The translations under genes and the position numbers were made by a program. From NCBI GenBank assembly GCA_900548535.1, contig URLG01000004.1, forward strand, positions 1 to 63,304: a stretch of DNA of 63,304 nt. Reading direction: 5' to 3'. The notes below the pieces were generated by a model, which had not been told where the DNA came from, searched no databases, and worked only from the letters and a program-made list of their open reading frames with translations. The stretch is from Candidatus Segatella intestinihominis. GTDB taxonomy: Bacteria > Bacteroidota > Bacteroidia > Bacteroidales > Bacteroidaceae. Within the stretch, counting starts at the first letter, position 1. Every line of letters begins with the position of its first letter. Positions 16,199 to 24,268 of this stretch are shown here, one piece after another.

Positions 16199-19168
16199 TT
16201 AGAACTCAAATCCAAGACTCAAAGAGTAAGTGCGAGGACGTGGATAGAATGAATTGTCCATGCCATTAGGCACCTCTGGGTCTGTACCAGAATAGCCTGT
16301 GATGCAGAATACATTCTGTACCATCGCAGATACGGTGAGCGAAGCCCACTTGCTAATCTTACCTACATTGTAGCTCAAGCTCAAGTTGTCGAGTTTCAAG
16401 AAGGAAGCATTCTCTACGTAGTAATCTGAGAGATACTGACGGGTCTTGAAACCTGTCTTGAGGAAGCTAGCATTGAGATTGTTGAGCTGTGAGTTGTTAT
16501 AGCTAACTGTTTCCCAAGCGCCAGTGCTCATGCCCATGCCATTATATACATAGTTGTCGATGTTGGCACGGAAACTCATACCAAGGGTAAACTGCTTGTA
16601 TCTTAAAGAAGTGCTCAAACCCATAATATACTTAGGGGCTGGTGAGTGATATCGATAGAGATCGGCATCATTGATCTCGCCATCGCCATTGAGGTCGGCA
16701 TAAGCGCCCTCGATTGGCTTGCCTGTCTCTGGGTCATAGAGCTGATGATATACATAGAACATATATGGCTCATAGCCCTCAGAGAGAACCTGGAACTGAT
16801 AAGCATCGATAGAAGGACCCACCTTCACATTGGTCTGGCTTCCACCCTGAACGAGTGAGAGGTTCTTCACCTTCATGTTCTGCCAAGTGAAGTTATAGCT
16901 CAAGTTCCACTCCCAGTCCTTGGTCTGGATAGGTGTGGCATTGAGGGAGATTTCGATACCCTTGCTGTCCACATTACCCACATTGGTAAGGATGGTCTTT
17001 GAGAAGTTGGTACCTGCGGCTGTTGGTACAGAGGCAAGGAGGTCCTTGGTCTTACGGGTGTAGAAGTCGATGGCACCTCCGATGCGTCCATTCAAGAATC
17101 CGAAGTCAAGACCGAAGTTCCAAGAGGTTGTGGTCTCCCACTTCAGGTTCTCCACGTATGCCTCTGGACGATAGGTATAGATATAGTTGCCATTGACCAA
17201 TGCCTCGGCACCAGTCACACTAGAGGTATATACTGGCAAGTAGTTGTAATTGCCGATACCATCCTGCTGACCAGTTACACCATAGCTGGCACGGAGTTTC
17301 AAGTTAGAGAGCACCTTGTTGTCCTTCAACCAAGGTTCCTCGGTCAAGGTCCAGCCCAAAGCCACTGATGGGAAAGTACCCCAACGATTATCCTTGGAGA
17401 ATCGAGAAGAAGCATCTCGACGCATGGTAGCCGTCAAGAGGTACTTTCCAGCAAATGAATAGTTGATACGTCCGTAATATGACAACAGTACATGACGGTA
17501 ATCTGATGCCTTTACGGTTGACAGGGTTGTGCCTGCCGCACTCTTTGTGAAATATTCTGGAGTAGAACTTTTCCAATACTGATAGTCGTAACCTGCTGTT
17601 ACGTCTACATTGCTCTTGATATTCTCAAAGTACTTGGCATAGTTGGCATAGAGAGTCAAGAGTCGGTTCTCATTCTTCTGAGGACCATACTTATAGTCAT
17701 TACCGCTCAAAGCCTCATCCTTGTTGAAGGCAGAAGCAGCCTCAGCTGGAACGTATACAGTACCATCACCCTTGGCATAGTCGGCACCGAGAGTGGCATG
17801 GAGCTTGAGGTCTGGCAAGAAGTGAACCTTATAGTCCACATCCATCGAACCGATGAAACGGCTCACCTTACTCTTAGAGTCATACTGGTCTACGAGACCA
17901 CGAGGGTTTCTCACACCCGCATTCACTGGATAACCATCAGCATCCAGAGCCTCATTATAACCACCATAGTTGCTATTGCCTGAGTATACAGGGATGGTTG
18001 GGTTGTATGTTGCGGCTGCCCATACAGCTCCACCGGCATTAAATGAGTTATTGTTAAGAGTACCCTTTGCATTGATGGTCAGCTTCAAGTGGTCTTGGAA
18101 GAAGCTAGGAGTCAACACAATGTTACCGGTCCAGCGCTCCACATTGTCCTTACGCACCAAACCGCTCTGGTTATAATAACCTACAGAAGCACGGAAAGGC
18201 AAGAACTTGCCTATGCTACCAGCGAGGCTGAGGTTATTGTCTGTTCCGAAAGCTGTACGATAAACCTCGTCATTCCAGTCGGTATGAGCATCACCGAGCA
18301 ATGACTTCTGGTTGGCTGTACCATATTTATTAATAACGCTTACAAAATCATCATAGTCGAGCATATCCACCATCTGCGCACGAGTCTGTACACTATTGGT
18401 GGTATTGAAGTTCACCTTCAGTCCACCCTGCTGTCCTTTCTTGGTAGTGATGATGATGACACCATTGGATGCACGAGAACCATAGATGGCTGTAGAAGAA
18501 GCATCCTTCAATACGGTCATGCTCTCGATATCGGATGGGTTGATCATAGAGAGGAAGTTGCTGGAGTTACCAGAGATACCGCCCTGCTCCAATGGCACGC
18601 CATCAAGCACAATCAAAGGGTCGTTGCTGGCATTTAGAGAGGCACCACCACGCACACGGATGGTACTACCAGCAGAGGCAGAACCACTGTTTGACATGAT
18701 TTGCACACCAGATACCTTACCATTGATCAACTGCTCTGGAGAAGAAACGAGTCCCTTGTTGAAGTCCTTCGCCTTCACGGTAGCCACCGAACCAGTCAAG
18801 TCGCTCTTGCGCGCAGTACCATAACCGATTACCACGACATCAGTCAGCGTCTGGCTATCAGACTCCAACTTTATCTTCATATTGTCAGAGATAGCCACCA
18901 CCTTGTCTAAATATCCTATATAGGAGATTTTTACCTTCTTGGCTGAAGAAGGTACTTGCAGGACAAAGTTACCATCAAAATCGGTAACAGTTCCATTCTT
19001 GCCCCCTTCTACCATAACGGTAGCACCAATGAGGGCTTCACCATTTTGAGCATCTGTCACTTCACCTTTGATGGTGCGTGTCTGCGCTAAAAGCTGCAAA
19101 CATCCCATGAGCAACAATGCCACAAGAAGAAAACTTCTTTGTTTCGTTTTACTTAAGATTGCATTCAT
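16199..19168 (-). CDS. SusC/RagA-family TonB-dependent transporter of the galactan locus
   Basis: Imports galacto-oligosaccharides across the outer membrane. The complete 989-residue product has a signal peptide (LLMGCLQLLAQT), a carboxypeptidase-regulatory-like domain (GEALIGATVMVEGG, VTDFDGNFVLQVP), a plug (VVVIGYGTARKSDLTGSVA, VLDGVPLEQGG, DASSTAIYGSRASNGVI) and a 22-strand-type barrel ending in Phe (SLSLGFEF). It is the first gene of the five-gene minus-strand locus. The order susC, susD, susE-like, GH53, GH2 is that of the well-studied Bacteroides galactan locus, as far as I recall. Unlike there, no regulator adjoins it: the next genes upstream are tRNAs. Confidence 0.97.
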   Translation of the reverse strand: MNAILSKTKQRSFLLVALLLMGCLQLLAQTRTIKGEVTDAQNGEALIGATVMVEGGKNGTVTDFDGNFVLQVPSSAKKVKISYIGYLDKVVAISDNMKIKLESDSQTLTDVVVIGYGTARKSDLTGSVATVKAKDFNKGLVSSPEQLINGKVSGVQIMSNSGSASAGSTIRVRGGASLNASNDPLIVLDGVPLEQGGISGNSSNFLSMINPSDIESMTVLKDASSTAIYGSRASNGVIIITTKKGQQGGLKVNFNTTNSVQTRAQMVDMLDYDDFVSVINKYGTANQKSLLGDAHTDWNDEVYRTAFGTDNNLSLAGSIGKFLPFRASVGYYNQSGLVRKDNVERWTGNIVLTPSFFQDHLKLTINAKGTLNNNSFNAGGAVWAAATYNPTIPVYSGNSNYGGYNEALDADGYPVNAGVRNPRGLVDQYDSKSKVSRFIGSMDVDYKVHFLPDLKLHATLGADYAKGDGTVYVPAEAASAFNKDEALSGNDYKYGPQKNENRLLTLYANYAKYFENIKSNVDVTAGYDYQYWKSSTPEYFTKSAAGTTLSTVKASDYRHVLLSYYGRINYSFAGKYLLTATMRRDASSRFSKDNRWGTFPSVALGWTLTEEPWLKDNKVLSNLKLRASYGVTGQQDGIGNYNYLPVYTSSVTGAEALVNGNYIYTYRPEAYVENLKWETTTSWNFGLDFGFLNGRIGGAIDFYTRKTKDLLASVPTAAGTNFSKTILTNVGNVDSKGIEISLNATPIQTKDWEWNLSYNFTWQNMKVKNLSLVQGGSQTNVKVGPSIDAYQFQVLSEGYEPYMFYVYHQLYDPETGKPIEGAYADLNGDGEINDADLYRYHSPAPKYIMGLSTSLRYKQFTLGMSFRANIDNYVYNGMGMSTGAWETVSYNNSQLNNLNASFLKTGFKTRQYLSDYYVENASFLKLDNLSLSYNVGKISKWASLTVSAMVQNVFCITGYSGTDPEVPNGMDNSFYPRPRTYSLSLGFEF

Positions 19169-19221
19169 TTTGCCTAGTTGTTTAATCAGGTTTGTTGATG
19201 TTAGAATAATTTATTCGGTTG

Positions 19222-19229
19222 CAAAAGTA
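19222..19229 (-). promoter_or_regulatory. -7 box of the galactan locus promoter
   Basis: Minus-strand TACTTTTG matches TAnnTTTG 54 bases before the susC start. No TTTG lies at the usual -33 distance, which suits a promoter that needs an activator. Confidence 0.5.
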
Positions 19230-19373
19230 TCGAAACATTCGGCAAAGAGCCGTTAGATATCAGACAAAGAAAGAAAAATAACAGACAAAAAGCCTTTTTC
19301 TGTCTCACTTTGACATGAAAAGAAAGAAAAAAGACAGGAGAATTCTGAGATAAGAAAGAATATAAGATCAACA

Positions 19374-19411
19374 AAAAAAGCCGAACCTCATTAGAAGAGA
19401 TTCGGCTTTTT
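19374..19411 (-). terminator. Terminator of tRNA-Phe
   Basis: AAAAAGCCGAA (19375-19385) pairs with TTCGGCTTTTT (19401-19411). On the minus strand it is followed by a run of seven T. It begins 5 bases after the tRNA 3' end. Confidence 0.85.
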
Positions 19412-19415
19412 GAAG

Positions 19416-19488
19416 TGGTACCACCAGGAATCGAACCGGGGACACAAGGATTTTCAGTCCTTTGCTCTACCAACTGAGCTATGGCACC
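19416..19488 (-). tRNA. tRNA-Phe (GAA)
   Basis: A 73-base cloverleaf on the minus strand. The acceptor stem is GGTGCCA/TGGTACC with one G-T pair and discriminator A. The anticodon stem AGGA/TCCT holds loop CTGAAAA, giving anticodon GAA. The T arm contains GGTTCGATTCC. CCA is not encoded. Confidence 0.97.
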
Positions 19489-19525
19489 ATACCTTAACAA
19501 ATGGTTGATTTCTCATTTGCGGGTG

Positions 19526-19557
19526 CAAAGGTAATACAAATATTTCACTCCTGCAAA
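19526..19557 (-). promoter_or_regulatory. Promoter of tRNA-Phe
   Basis: On the minus strand TTTG (19557-19554), 20 bases, then TACCTTTG (19533-19526). Both boxes match the Bacteroidota consensus. Confidence 0.75.
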
Positions 19558-19605
19558 TTTTTTCATAGATTTCTTTCGCAAAAAAGCAAAAAAGTCCGTT
19601 TTTAT

Positions 19606-19636
19606 TTTGTTTTCTACCAAAAATAGTGTAACTTTG
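19606..19636 (+). promoter_or_regulatory. Promoter of tRNA-Pro
   Basis: TTTG (19606-19609), exactly 19 bases, then TAACTTTG (19629-19636). A textbook Bacteroidota promoter, 21 bases before the tRNA. Confidence 0.85.
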
Positions 19637-19657
19637 CAACGCATTAGCAACAAAAAT

Positions 19658-19730
19658 CGGGATTTAGCGCAGTTGGTAGCGCACGTCGTTCGGGACGATG
19701 AGGTCGCTGGTTCGAGTCCAGTAATCCCGA
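19658..19730 (+). tRNA. tRNA-Pro (CGG)
   Basis: A 73-base cloverleaf. Acceptor CGGGATT/AATCCCG with discriminator A, D arm GCGC/GCGC, anticodon stem CGTCG/CGATG with loop TTCGGGA giving anticodon CGG, T arm GCTGG/CCAGT. CCA is not encoded. It reads CCG codons. Confidence 0.96.
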
Positions 19731-19788
19731 CTTTCTTTTATTCATCCTCTTCGGAGGTATTAATTCACCCCTTATAACGTCATTGCCT

Positions 19789-20727
19789 ATGAATCTAAGA
19801 GATTTCTTCTATCTCCAGCGCAATGATCGCCAGGCTCTCCTTGCGATTTTAGTCATCATGTCTGCTGCCGCCACCCTCGTTTTCCTCTTAGGCAACCGAA
19901 CTGAAGCAGAACTGGAAGCGATTGATTCTTCCAACCAAGTAGTAGTTCAACATGCCAGCCAAGAGCAACCCGCCTATTACCAAGAGGGAACAGAACTGCA
20001 TGAAGCCTTTCCCTTCGATCCCAACACAGCCGACAGTACTCAGTTGCGTAGACTGGGGCTGAATGCATGGCAAGTGAAAAGCATCATGAGATATAGAGCC
20101 AAAGGAGGCGTATACTCTCGTCCAAGCGATTTTGCTCGAGTATACGGACTGACAAAAAAACAATACGAAACTCTTCTCCCCTTTATAAGAATAGGTGAAG
20201 ACTATAAGCCTGCTTCTGACTTCTATGGCAACGAGCCTTATCAACATAGTCGCCAGCTATCTTCAAACGGTCAAGAGAAAGGTGCGCAGGAAAAAGCTGC
20301 ATCCGAAAAAGTATATAGCTATCCCCACAAGTTGCAGGCTGGGCAATACATCAACATCAATACCGCCGATACCACGGAGCTCATGAAGATTCCGGGCATA
20401 GGTAGCTATTATGCCAAATGCATCGTAAGATACAGAGACAAGTTGGGCGGTTTTGTATCTGCCAAACAACTCTCGGAAATCGACGGAGTGCCAGAATCAG
20501 CGAGCACCTATATCAAGATAGATGCCCAACAGATACACAAGCTCAATGTCAATAAGCTATCGGTCAATCAACTGAAAGCACACCCATATCTTAACTTTTA
20601 TCAAGCCAAGGCTATCGTGGAGTATGTACACAAGAGGGGACCTTTGAGAAGTTTAGAAGAACTGAAACTTCTCAAAGATTTTCCACCAGATGAGATTGAG
20701 AGACTCAAACCTTACGTCTGCTTCTAG
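19789..20727 (+). CDS. Membrane-anchored helix-hairpin-helix (ComEA-like) protein
   Basis: A 312-residue product with a membrane segment at about residues 17-37 (ALLAILVIMSAAATLVFLLG) and three tandem ComEA-type helix-hairpin-helix modules at about 80-140, 185-240 and 245-310 (for example ININTADTTELMKIPGIG). Such modules bind the DNA backbone. The family includes the DNA-uptake receptor ComEA, but many Bacteroidota carry such proteins without a known competence system, so the role is open. I start at the ATG at 19789; a TTG at 19783 in frame is less likely. The 3' end overlaps the convergent transporter gene by 4 bases. Confidence 0.85.
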   Translation: MNLRDFFYLQRNDRQALLAILVIMSAAATLVFLLGNRTEAELEAIDSSNQVVVQHASQEQPAYYQEGTELHEAFPFDPNTADSTQLRRLGLNAWQVKSIMRYRAKGGVYSRPSDFARVYGLTKKQYETLLPFIRIGEDYKPASDFYGNEPYQHSRQLSSNGQEKGAQEKAASEKVYSYPHKLQAGQYININTADTTELMKIPGIGSYYAKCIVRYRDKLGGFVSAKQLSEIDGVPESASTYIKIDAQQIHKLNVNKLSVNQLKAHPYLNFYQAKAIVEYVHKRGPLRSLEELKLLKDFPPDEIERLKPYVCF

Positions 20728-22079
20728 AGCACACCAAACTGATGCAGGAAGATCAGGAAGATGCAGGCAGGAGTCACAAAACGAATCATGAAGAGGAAGA
20801 CAGGGAAGAGTCTGCCCTTCAATGTATCATTGTTGGTAAACTCATCGTGTACCAACTTCTTAGGCACATACCATCCCAAGAACAAGCAGGTAAGGAATGC
20901 ACCCAGTGGCATCAGTAGCTGAGCCGTAAAGTTGTCACAGCAGGTCAGGAAGTCCTTGCCGAAGAGTGACAGCTCTGGCACGGCACCCTGAGAGAGCGAG
21001 CAGAACACGCCAATGACACAGCAGATGATGGTCTCTATCCAAGCACCGCTCTTACGGCTAATCTTCAATTCCTCATAGAAACAAGCCGTACCAATCTCAT
21101 GCATGGAGATGGTAGAGGTCAATGCCGCAAGTACCAACAAGGCATAGAACAAGATGGAGATAACATATCCCACAGCTGGCATACCTGCAAATGCCTCGTT
21201 GAAGACATTAGGCAACGTGATAAAGATGAGCGAAGGACCGCTATCTGGATTCACACCTACCGAAAAGGCAGCAGGGAATATCATCAAACCAGCCAAGATG
21301 GCTATAACTGTATCAATGATGACTATCTGACTAGCCGACTTCACGAGATTGGTCTGGCGTGTGAAGTAAGAAGCGTATGTACAGAGACAAGCCGTGCCCA
21401 AGCTCAAAGAGAAGAACGCCTGTCCCAAAGCCTCCAATAGCACATTCTCATCCACCTTGGAGAAATCAGGTTTGAGCAAGAACTCAATACCCTTGCCAGC
21501 ACCAGGCAGAGAACAAGACGCCACCACGATGACCAAAAGCAAGATAAAGAGCAGAGGCATCAATATCTTGGAAGCCTTCTCTATTCCATTGCGCACACCA
21601 CGCACCACCACGAAGTGGGTCAGCAAGATAAAGACGATTGTCCAGATGACAGGCTGAATAGGATCAGAGGAGAACGCAACAAAGTAATTCTTCACAAACT
21701 CTGCGTCGCCATGCACCTGTCCTATGATACTGGCATAGAGATACTGCAAGCACCAACCTGCCACCACAGCATAAAAGCCCAGGATTATCATGGAACAAAT
21801 GGCTCCCATGTATCCCATAAAAGCCCAAGCCTTGCCTCCTGCCAACACCTTATAAGCACGTGCAGCATTGGAAGCACCATGGCGACCAATGATAAACTCA
21901 GACAGCATGCCAGGCAAACCCAGCAGGATGATACACACAAAGTAAATCAGGATGAAGGCTGCACCACCATTCTGACCCGTCATATAAGGGAAGCGCCAGA
22001 TATTACCCAAGCCCACTGCAGAACCTGCCGTAGCCAAGATGACGCCTAACTTACTACCAAAATTACCTCTATTTTCCAT
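20724..22079 (-). CDS. Sodium-dependent symporter of the NSS/SNF family (copy 1)
   Basis: A 451-residue polytopic protein of the LeuT-like neurotransmitter:sodium symporter family, which takes up amino acids or related amines with sodium. The first helix carries the signature SAVGLGNIWRFPYMTGQNGG, whose residues form the sodium and substrate sites. Other conserved parts are FIIGRHGASNAARAY and FSVGVNPDSGPSLIFITLP. It lies 25 bases downstream of a close paralogue, so the two are probably one transcript. Substrate cannot be read. Confidence 0.93.
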   Translation of the reverse strand: MENRGNFGSKLGVILATAGSAVGLGNIWRFPYMTGQNGGAAFILIYFVCIILLGLPGMLSEFIIGRHGASNAARAYKVLAGGKAWAFMGYMGAICSMIILGFYAVVAGWCLQYLYASIIGQVHGDAEFVKNYFVAFSSDPIQPVIWTIVFILLTHFVVVRGVRNGIEKASKILMPLLFILLLVIVVASCSLPGAGKGIEFLLKPDFSKVDENVLLEALGQAFFSLSLGTACLCTYASYFTRQTNLVKSASQIVIIDTVIAILAGLMIFPAAFSVGVNPDSGPSLIFITLPNVFNEAFAGMPAVGYVISILFYALLVLAALTSTISMHEIGTACFYEELKISRKSGAWIETIICCVIGVFCSLSQGAVPELSLFGKDFLTCCDNFTAQLLMPLGAFLTCLFLGWYVPKKLVHDEFTNNDTLKGRLFPVFLFMIRFVTPACIFLIFLHQFGVL

Positions 22080-22104
22080 TACACCTTATTATATATATAT
22101 GTTT

Positions 22105-23469
22105 TTAACCCAGAACACCCAGTTGGTTTAAGAAAACCAAGAGAATCAGAATAGGGCAAATATATCTGATCAAGAAGAAATAAGTACCGAAGAGTTTGCC
22201 ACGGAGCGTGCCCCAGTTGGTAAACTCATCCTGCACCGTATGCTTAGGCACATACCAGCCGAGAAACAAGCAGGTAAGGAAGCCTGCAATAGGCAGGAAT
22301 ATCTGTCCAGTCACAAAGTCGAACCAATCGAACAAGGTCTTGCCCAAGAATATAAGCGCATCCGTTGCGCCCAAAGAGAGCGAACAGAACGCACCTATCA
22401 CAGCACAAGCCACCGTCACGATGCAGGCGCCCTTCTTGCGATCTATCTTCAATTCCTCATAGAAGAAAGAAGTATTCACCTCGTGCAGCGACATCAGAGA
22501 AGTCAAGGCTGCCACAGAGAGGAGCACATAGAAGAGCAAGGAGACTATCCACCCCAACACAGGCATCGAGGCAAATGCCTCATTAAAGACATTTGGCAAA
22601 GTGATGAAGATGAGCGAAGGACCGCTATCAGGATTCACTCCTACCGAGAATGCTGCAGGGAAAATCATCAAACCAGCCAATACGGCAACCACCAAGTCGA
22701 TAAGCGAAATCTGTAATGCCGACTTGAAGAGATTTGTCTGGCGACTGAAGTAAGATGCATAAGTACAGATGCAACCCATACCGATGCTCAAGGAATAGAA
22801 CGACTGTCCCAAGGCACCCAAGCATACGTTACGATCAAACTTGCCAAAGTCTGGCTTCAGCAAGAACTCCACACCCTTGCCAGCACCTGGCAACAAGCAA
22901 GAAGCCACCACGATGATGAGCAGCAAGATGAAAAGCAGAGGCATCATAATCTTAGAAGCCTTCTCTATACCGCCACGCACACCATGGATAATCACAAAAT
23001 GGCAAATCAAGAAGATAGCCACCGTCCACATCACTGGGCGGATAGGATCGGAAGAAAACTCCTTGAAATAATTAGCCACAAAGGTAGGGTCGCCATGCAG
23101 TTCGCCCATGATGCTGGCATATACATACTGCAAGCACCATCCCGACACCACGGCATAATAACCCGTTATCAAGAAGCCCGTGAGCACCTCCAGATAACCT
23201 ATCCATTTCCAAGACGAGCCATTGGCTAGCTTAGTATAGGCGCGAGCCGTATTGGATGCACCATGACGGCCGATGATAAATTCAGATATCATACATGGGA
23301 TGCCCAACAACAATACGCATCCTATGTATACCAATATAAAGGCTGCGCCACCTTCCTGACCAGCCATATAAGGGAAGCGCCATACGTTACCCAAACCTAC
23401 GGCACCACCTGCTGTAGCAAGTATCATTCCTATCTTGCTACCAAAACTTCCTCTATTTATTTCTGCCAT
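22105..23469 (-). CDS. Sodium-dependent symporter of the NSS/SNF family (copy 2)
   Basis: A 454-residue paralogue of the next gene, with the same helix-1 signature (GAVGLGNVWRFPYMAGQEGG) and an identical stretch VNPDSGPSLIFITLPNVF. Differences cluster in the helix 3-5 region and the C-terminus. It is upstream of copy 1 and probably drives both. A tandem duplication is the simplest origin. The two may have different amino-acid preferences. Confidence 0.93.
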   Translation of the reverse strand: MAEINRGSFGSKIGMILATAGGAVGLGNVWRFPYMAGQEGGAAFILVYIGCVLLLGIPCMISEFIIGRHGASNTARAYTKLANGSSWKWIGYLEVLTGFLITGYYAVVSGWCLQYVYASIMGELHGDPTFVANYFKEFSSDPIRPVMWTVAIFLICHFVIIHGVRGGIEKASKIMMPLLFILLLIIVVASCLLPGAGKGVEFLLKPDFGKFDRNVCLGALGQSFYSLSIGMGCICTYASYFSRQTNLFKSALQISLIDLVVAVLAGLMIFPAAFSVGVNPDSGPSLIFITLPNVFNEAFASMPVLGWIVSLLFYVLLSVAALTSLMSLHEVNTSFFYEELKIDRKKGACIVTVACAVIGAFCSLSLGATDALIFLGKTLFDWFDFVTGQIFLPIAGFLTCLFLGWYVPKHTVQDEFTNWGTLRGKLFGTYFFLIRYICPILILLVFLNQLGVLG

Positions 23470-23497
23470 TTCTTTAACTTTCTCTTTTTACACGCTG

Positions 23498-23505
23498 CAA
23501 AATTA
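23498..23505 (-). promoter_or_regulatory. -7 box before the symporter pair
   Basis: Minus-strand TAATTTTG matches TAnnTTTG 29 bases upstream of the ATG at 23469. No convincing -33 box was found. Confidence 0.4.
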
Positions 23506-23570
23506 TAAAATAAATTCCATATAAACGTATAAATCGAAAGTAAAATGCAGAAAAAGATAAAATATTTAAC

Positions 23571-24071
23571 TTATCGGTACTCTTCTGGCAGGGTATCACG
23601 CCACTGAGCGTATGGATTTCCTAAAAGATGAGAGTTATAAAAGCGCTTGTCGCCCGTTACCTCCATACCAATGAAGTCTGGTTTTTCATAAGCTTCGGTC
23701 TCGCTGCCCAGTTCCACTTCCGCCATCACCAGTCCTTCATTGTCGCCATAGAATTCATCTACCTCAAAGGTATGGTTGCCACTCTTCACCAGATAGCGAC
23801 GCTTGTCGATGACACCTCCTTGGCAAAGCTTCAAGAGATGCTGCGCCTCATCCATCGTAATTTCCTTCTCAAACTCATAGCGGGTCATACCGCCATTCAC
23901 CGACTTACCCTTGATGGTGAGGTAAGCTTTCTCGTCGCGCGTGCGAACTCGCACGGTAGCCCCCTCGGCAGGGATATAGCCCTGCTGGATATGGCTACTA
24001 GAAAAGGCGGCGCTTTTATAAGCGTCGCCCTTCTTAACGAGGAATTTTCTTTCTATTTCCAATCCACTCAT
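23571..24071 (-). CDS. CYTH-domain protein (triphosphate-tunnel family)
   Basis: A 166-residue single-domain protein. The N-terminus has the CYTH signature EIERKFLV (ExExK), followed by VRVRTRDEKAYLTIK, YEFEKEI and VDEFYGD, the charged residues that line the tunnel and bind triphosphate and metal. Bacterial members hydrolyse inorganic tripolyphosphate or make cAMP or thiamine triphosphate; tripolyphosphatase is the usual guess for this short form. It follows a small membrane protein gene by 18 bases, in a run that starts with prfB. Confidence 0.88.
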   Translation of the reverse strand: MSGLEIERKFLVKKGDAYKSAAFSSSHIQQGYIPAEGATVRVRTRDEKAYLTIKGKSVNGGMTRYEFEKEITMDEAQHLLKLCQGGVIDKRRYLVKSGNHTFEVDEFYGDNEGLVMAEVELGSETEAYEKPDFIGMEVTGDKRFYNSHLLGNPYAQWRDTLPEEYR

Positions 24072-24089
24072 TTTCTTATACCTCTAACT

Positions 24090-24242
24090 TTAAGCTGAAA
24101 GCCACATTGTATAAATCATGAAGATGATACCCAAGATAATCAATCCTCCAAAGATCCATTTCACTACTTTGTCTGCTTTAGCAGCCTGTTTCTTCTGGTA
24201 AGCTTCATGCTTAGCTTTTCTTAAATCTTTATTTCCACTCAT
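24090..24242 (-). CDS. Small single-pass membrane protein, 50 residues
   Basis: The frame encodes MSGNKDLRKAKHEAYQKKQ, a basic N-terminal helix of about 28 residues, then a single hydrophobic helix (WIFGGLIILGIIFMIYTMW) and a short tail LSA. It fits between prfB (gap 26 bases) and the CYTH gene (gap 18 bases) on the same strand. Tight packing, clean charge and hydrophobic partition, and an ATG start argue that it is real. No family is recognised. The basic helix should lie on the cytoplasmic side. Confidence 0.7.
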   Translation of the reverse strand: MSGNKDLRKAKHEAYQKKQAAKADKVVKWIFGGLIILGIIFMIYTMWLSA

Positions 24243-24268
24243 AGTTGTTTATATTAAAAGGTTATTAA

